A program made the position numbers and the translations under genes. The notes beneath the pieces were generated by a model, which was given only the letters and a program-made list of their open reading frames with translations, did no database searches and was not told the origin of the DNA. This document shows, in pieces, positions 44,108-49,252 of a DNA stretch of 49,252 nt; positions within the stretch are counted from its first letter, which is position 1; each line of letters begins with the position of its first letter. Origin of the DNA: Multifurca ochricompacta (lineage: Eukaryota; Basidiomycota; Agaricomycetes; Russulales; Russulaceae). The stretch is from positions 1 through 49,252 of the forward strand of contig WTXG01000262.1 in NCBI GenBank assembly GCA_022496185.1, read 5' to 3'.

Positions 44108-45330
44108 ATGACAGCAACAACAGCAATGACTGGCTATTCTTCCATATTCTCTTCTGGCCTTCTTGCAACCCATTTGTCAAACATCGACAGCCACCACCAC
44201 CCCACCACCACCCCATCATCCATCTTCTGGTCCAGATTGTGCCTTCCTTCTCAACCCGACCGCCCCATAACGTGGACTGCGATCCTGACACGACCCCAAC
44301 TAAGCCGAACACGGCATCATCGATCCCAATCCCGATACCATTCTCTTCCTCCGAAGAGGTAATGATGATGGACTATTTCATGTCCCCCCGCAGTCGTGCT
44401 TCCAGTACCGCAAGCACTGCTTCCTCCGCATTCGGGGGTGGCAGTGGCAATGGCAGTAGCGGTGTGTCAGCAAGTGCGGTTGCCCCTCGTCTGCGACGAC
44501 GAAGGAGCAGTCTGAGCATAGCGGCAATAATGGCCTTAGCGCCGTCAAAAGTCCGCAACGAAATGCCGGTATGCGTTGCAGCGCAGTACCTTTATGGGTC
44601 CCATTGCTGGCCGCGCCCGCAGCGGCAGCATCGACGTCGGCCCGATCGGCCTATCACGAGGATTTGGCAACGGTGTCGGGGCGATGAGGGGAACGGCGTC
44701 CCGGTTGTCCAGTCGAACGCTAGGTTACTCGGTTCTGTTGGACGTTCTCGCAGTGGGAGTATGGGTGGTGCACTGCGGTAAGTCTTATTTTTATTTTTTA
44801 TTTGTCACCTTCCCCCGATCGCTTCGTGGCTATCCGTATCTTCCGGTTGCGCCGCTGCGACAGATTTCCCCCCCTCATTATCAGTTTTCCCCCTTTGCTG
44901 ACTTTTTTTTTTTTTGGTGTGGTGGGGTTCCCTTTTTTTTTTTAGATCCCGTCGTGTTGCCCTCCGTAAACCACCTCCGTTCCACCACCGAACATGCCTC
45001 TCCCACCTCTGCCCAATTCAAATTCTCCTCTTCCTCTTCCCATAATGACAGATGCTTTCGCCGTCCCCCGTCGTCCACTCGTGAGCCGCGCACACACCGT
45101 GGAGAACGTCACCACTCCCGGAGAGGCGACTTCATCCTTTCTCGCACCTGCACCTCCTCTTCCATCTCTTCCTCTCGATTTAAGGAATAATTTGAAGGCC
45201 TCCATCAGCACAGGCACCCCACCGTCCCCAAATCCGCTCGCAGAGCTGGCGGCCTTCTGGGCACCTGGCGCCCGGATGAACGAAAACTGATGATTTTCAA
45301 CAATTTTTCTTTTTTTTTTTTCCTTCTAGA
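44108..45330 (+). CDS. Unidentified Ser/Pro-rich protein with one hydrophobic segment
   Basis: A coding trend is visible in three blocks: a start MTATTAMTGYSSIFSS, FMSPRSRASSTASTASS with a basic LRRRRSSLSIAAI, then RSTFMGPIAGRARSGSIDVG and a hydrophobic stretch LGYSVLLDVLAVGVWVV. An intron of 168 nt follows (44778-44945), then KPPP, PLPPLP and RRPLVSRAHTVENVTTPGEA up to FWAPG. This reminds me of an uncharacterised basidiomycete protein family, but I cannot name it. The blocks need several single-base frame changes (about 44235, 44550, 44975, 45275). Near the end, PDERKLMIFNN lies one frame away from the visible stop, so the true 3' end is unclear. Possible role: a membrane-anchored regulatory protein. 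This is not supported beyond composition. Confidence 0.5.
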
Positions 45331-45884
45331 CATATCACGCAACATTTTTTTTCTGAATGCACGACTGCCAAAATGGGGCCTTTTTTCAAATTTCTCTCTG
45401 GATTTTTTTTTTTCATAATACCCTTGATTTTTAATCCCCCCCATTAATGCCACGCCTTGTTTGCATGCATCTCAATATCTTATTTTTCCCTCCGAGAACC
45501 CAAAGCGCTCGACTGGCATCGTGTTCGCCTAGTTAGAACCCTACTTTTTTTTTTCCTCTCCATCTCATTGATTCCTCATTGACTGAGTTGTTATTCATCT
45601 CTCCCCCTAGCATCTTTACAAGTAAAACTCATCTCATCGCCGAATGAATTTTACTTTTTTTTTTCTTTGCTCATGTAGATCTATTTGTAATTGCTTTACA
45701 TACAAACAGAGATGATTTAAAAGATCATATTCGATACGCAGACACTCGTCGATGCCAGTTTGTAACACTGCCAAAATGATTGGCAATATGTAGGGAGGGA
45801 ACAAGTGTGGACGAAGAATTAAATTAACAAAAATGAATAAGTCAAAAAAGGAAAAAAAAAAGGGAAAAAAAACCAATTAATCAT
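45331..45884. other. Intergenic region
   Basis: No gene recognised. Several T runs of 8-13 bases on the plus strand. The T runs at 45652-45662 and the A runs around 45852-45871 could stop polymerase III for the tRNA on the minus strand. Confidence 0.4.
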
Positions 45885-45971
45885 TGTCCCTGAGCGGATT
45901 CGAGCCGCTGGCTTCACGGAATTGCAGTAGCAGACCACAACGTGATGATTTAACCACTAATCGACAGGGAC
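45885..45971 (-). tRNA. tRNA-His (GTG) with a 15-nt intron
   Basis: 87 nt on the minus strand. Acceptor GTCCCTG pairs with CAGGGAC. The anticodon stem TCACG/CGTGA encloses TTGTGG, an insert of about 15 nt (TCTGCTACTGCAATT), and C. The T-arm is AGCGGCTCGAATCCGCT. The anticodon GTG directly follows T33. The intron sits after position 37, as is usual in nuclear tRNAs. Confidence 0.88.
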
Positions 45972-47618
45972 TTAGTTATACCATTTCAAGTTGGCCGTCT
46001 CATACAGTGCGATGAAGCGTTTTACAAGTCCCGCCCAGTTTGAATGATTTTTGGGTAGTGTTGCCATTGCCATTGCCGTTGCCCGTTGTTCCGTTGCCCA
46101 AGACGGAACACAGACAACGACGACGACTGAACTATGTTCTTGTAACGGGTGTTACCGCCGCACTCTCGCCCACACTCCCCCATATTTCCAAAAATCAATT
46201 TCTGTAATTGAAATAAATATAATACGATCCTCCCTAAGGGGGTTCTCGTTCTACTGTTGTGGCCAATACCCAGACAACGCGACGGAAGTCGTCCGCTGTC
46301 CCGGGTCCCGCTACAAACTCATCTCATTCTTCTTCTCAATGACAGCGCGGACAATGTGTTGTGTGGCTTCTGCCCTCCTTGAGTCATTTATGGTCTTAAA
46401 AAAATAAACAAAACAACCAACACTTGCTCTAACCAGAAAAAAAAAAAAAACTCAGACAAATCAAAATCAAAGTGTGTAAGGGGTTTAGTCTCGTCTCGCC
46501 TCTCGACAATCAGTGTGGCTTGGCATGATGGGTTTGCCACAGTAAACTCGGGTAGACTATGCTTATTTGGAGCGCTCCCGGGGGTCTAAGAAGAAGCCAT
46601 AGTAGCCCTTCTTCTTTGGATCCTCTGGCCTTCTATGCTAATGAGATGGCTGCGCCCACACTATCTTAGACGACGATGAAACACCGCACCAGCTCCGCGT
46701 ATCCCCCTCTCCCCCCTCTCTCTAAGTGTTCCGATTACTTACGATCACGAACGCGGCATTAGATGAATTAAATAGCTACGTATGACCTGATACCTGAAAC
46801 CACCCCAATAAATTATGGCCACGCTGCTTCCACGTAACCTGACACTAGTACTTGGCAATTGAGGTTTGTGGGGTGGTAAGTGATGAGTGTGTGGGACGTA
46901 CGATCTAGTTTCCTGCATTTTGTATTGTGTCGGAAGAATGCGTGTTGTTTTCCGTTTTGTACGGTGCGGTATAACCGCGCTCGCTTCATGAAACGTGCCT
47001 TTCGCGACGATCGTCGCTAAAAAGTTAGCACTAGCACAGATGCAACGTCACGTGACCATGTCACGTTGTTGACACACCCAATCCCGCCCAACTGTGGTAG
47101 AACGGGTCAACCCGTCTCGTCGCGTTTTTCTTTTTAACAAAAATCCATTCATCACAGGGACAGGGTAGAGACTCAGTGTCACTGAACAAGGTATCAAGGG
47201 CTCGATAATTTACGTCCGTCACAGCGCGTTTAATTATCTGGAAAAGAAAGTACGCTCGACGTAAGATGATGACAGGAAGCCGCGCACCGTGTCATGCCGC
47301 ATGTTCATAGTCTCTTCTTTCGTCTCGCTCTTTCGTTGAAACTTTAAAAAAAAAAAGGCGAGTCGCCGTCCATTCGTGCTGTCATTATCGTGAGAAGATC
47401 GAGGCGCAAAGCGAAAAAAACCTTTCACATTTTTGCTTTCCTTCATCACCATCATCGTCCCACCATCCACTACTTTTTTTTCTTTACCTACTCTTTTCCT
47501 TTCCATCCCTCTTTCTCTTTTTCTATCTTCGTGAGGTGAGTACCCTGTGTTATCATAAAAACCACAAGTTGATTCCCTGCTGCTATCTGATCAAGCGAAT
47601 CACTTTCCAAAAAGGCAA
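45972..47618. other. Intergenic region
   Basis: No supported gene in about 1.6 kb. The frame at 46051-46407 has no motif and low-complexity parts. A GC-rich hairpin-prone stretch lies at 46565-46610 (GGAGCGCTCCCGGG). The right end holds the pyrimidine-rich tubulin leader (CTTTCTCTTTTTCTATC at 47510-47526). Confidence 0.45.
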
Positions 47619-49252
47619 ATGCGTGAAGTCATCTCTGTGCACGTCGGTCAGGCTGGAGTGCAAATCGGGAATGCGTGCTGTCAGTTGTTTTTTGTTGTTA
47701 TGTCTAAAAACATACAACTGATTTTGATTTTGAATCCCAGGGGAGCTGTACACGGCTGAGCACGGGCTGGGCGTGAGTTTGAGCAACTATATGCGTTTCC
47801 GCCGACTTGTCTAACGCCTAATGTGCTCTTTTTATTTTATTTTTTTCGGGCCCTCAGCCGGACGGTCGTCTTCAGGAGGGTGCGGCCGTACGAGGAAATG
47901 GTGCTGACGGATTCAGCACCTTCTTTTCCGAAACCGCGTCAGGGAAATACGTCCACGGTCTCTTTACATCGACCTCGAGCCAAATGTGATTGACGAAGTG
48001 CGCACCGGAAAGTATCGTGAACTTTTCCACCCAGAGACGATGATCACAGGAAAGGAGGACGCGGCGAGTAATTGTGAGCACACCCCTTTTTCCTTTTAAG
48101 AGGTGGCATGAATTAATTTCTCAATCGATTTCAAAAAGACGCACGAGGTCACTATACAGTTGGAAAGGAGAAGATCGATATTATTCTTGATAAAGTTCGC
48201 CGTCTCGCCGATAATTGTACGGGCCTTCAGGGATTCTTTGTTTTCCATTCTTTTGGTGGCGGAACTGGCTCTGGTCTCGGGGCATTGCTCTTAGAGCATC
48301 TCTCCACTGACTACGGCAAAAAGTCAAAACTTGAGTTCTGCGTGTATCCGGCACCTCAACTGGCCAATTCTGTTGTTGAACCGTACAATTCCGTTTTGAC
48401 AACTCATACAACCTTGGAACATGCCGATTGTTCGTTTATGGTAAGTAAATTACTTTTATAATGAGCAATCGTATCAGATCAGTCCCCCTAAAGGTCTGCT
48501 TCTTTCCCAGGTTGACAACGAAGCCATCTTCGGGATCTGCAAGAAGTACCTCGGGATTTCCCAACCGAGCTTCACCAATTTGAATCGCCTGATCGCCCAG
48601 GTCGTCTCTTCAATTACGGTTTCTCTACGTTTCACTGGTTCCCTCAACGTCGATCTGAATGAATTCCAAACAAACCTTGTCCCGTTTGTCATCTCTTTAA
48701 CTTTTGTTGACATCATGTTTTCCTGCTGACTCTGCAACAACTAACTATAGCTTCCCACGTATTCATTTCCCTCTTGCTACTTTATCTCCTATCGTGCCTG
48801 TGGATCGAGTCCATCACGAAATGAACGACGTTGCCAACATCACCAATGCCTGCTTCCAGCGCGGCAGTCAGATGATTAACTGCGATCCCATGGAGGGAAA
48901 GTACAGTATGTCGCGACCCGATGCCCTGTACCATAACCGATCTCTCTGAACAAAAGCCGTAGTGGCTTGCGCACTGCTCTACCGTGGTGACGTCGTCCCT
49001 CAAGATGTTAACACTGCTGTTGCCCACCTGAAGACACGCCGTACGGTACGGTTTGTTGACTGGTGTCCGACAGGCTTCAAGATCGGCATCTCTAGTGAAC
49101 CACCAGCGCATATACCAGATGGCGATCTTGCTCGTGTGTCGAGGAGCGTCTGCGTGCTATCGAACACGACTGCTATTTCTGATGCATGGACTCGGTTGGA
49201 TCGCAAATTTGATCTGCTCTACTCGAAGCGCGCTTTCGTGCACTGGTATGTT
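47619..49252 (+). CDS. Divergent alpha-tubulin, 3' end beyond the window
   Basis: Microtubule subunit. Exons: 47619-47679, 47741-47772, 47858-48073, 48139-48440, 48511-48687, 48751-48905, 48963 to the edge. It begins [20 protein letters not shown] and has the GTP-binding signature GGGTGSGLG, then [43 protein letters not shown] and KRAFVHWYV. About 410 of the usual 450 residues are visible. It departs from typical fungal alpha-tubulin in several normally invariant places (for example [46 protein letters not shown]), so it may be a second, specialised alpha-tubulin. One base appears to be missing in exon 3 at about 47953 (GTCCACGG, where GTCCCACGG restores the tubulin reading), and the exon 5/6 join is one base out of phase. 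Sequence error or pseudogene. Confidence 0.85.

Noticed and set aside
46560..46680. Possible small nuclear or nucleolar RNA
   Set aside because: A GC-rich hairpin is visible, but I see no box elements or match to U1, U2, U4, U5 or U6 consensus segments.

Overview
The window looks like a chromosome segment of a filamentous basidiomycete fungus, probably an agaricomycete. This is inferred from short GT-AG introns of about 30-110 nt that split every host gene, from Ty3/gypsy chromoviruses, from a Tad-like LINE remnant with an RNase H region, from an intron-rich BED-finger hAT transposase, and from conserved fungal genes. I ran no database search. All family calls come from motifs read by eye.

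Positions 1 to about 34,000 are a transposon graveyard. From the left there is a decayed chromovirus (gypsy-1, minus strand, cut by the window start). Next is a Ty1/copia element (5932-20404, 400-bp LTRs, TSD TACTA) that landed in a palindromic MITE-like repeat. The copia was hit twice. A 1245-bp solo LTR lies in its gag (18287-19531, TSD TGTAT). A complete 8082-bp chromovirus, gypsy-2, lies in its integrase region (9377-17458, 620-bp LTRs, TSD GCAAG). Gypsy-2 in turn carries a 594-bp solo LTR of the gypsy-1 family in its gag (15241-15834, TSD ACCTG). With insertions and one TSD copy each removed, the copia is one 1414-codon frame broken only by ten TGA codons.

From 20.6 to 34 kb there are two tRNA-derived SINE copies, an ATP12 (F1-ATPase assembly factor) pseudogene, LINE fragments, a multi-exon hAT pseudogene holding a 1610-bp near-perfect foldback made of two inverted Tc1-like 5' ends, a tandem LTR pair, and palindromic MITEs.

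From 34.4 kb on the sequence is ordinary gene space: a ZNF511-like zinc-finger gene with an RG-rich tail, an F-box/WD40 gene, tRNA-Ile(AAT), a secreted class 3 lipase, an unidentified Ser/Pro-rich membrane protein gene, intron-containing tRNA-His(GTG), and a divergent alpha-tubulin that runs off the right edge.

Three observations stand out. (1) Nearly all coding damage in the copia and gypsy-2, and part of it in gypsy-1, is TGA where arginine CGA is expected, and all 14 differences between the gypsy-2 LTRs are CpG transitions, so methyl-CpG-type decay is the main mutational force. (2) Gypsy-2 carries an extra 338-codon sense ORF between pol and the 3' LTR with no recognised domain. (3) Both chromoviruses have a putative primer-binding site identical or nearly identical to the complement of the predicted 5' end of their own transcript, which points to Tf1-like self-priming. 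The host genes do not show CGA-to-TGA stops. Four of them show single-base frame breaks, which may be assembly errors.
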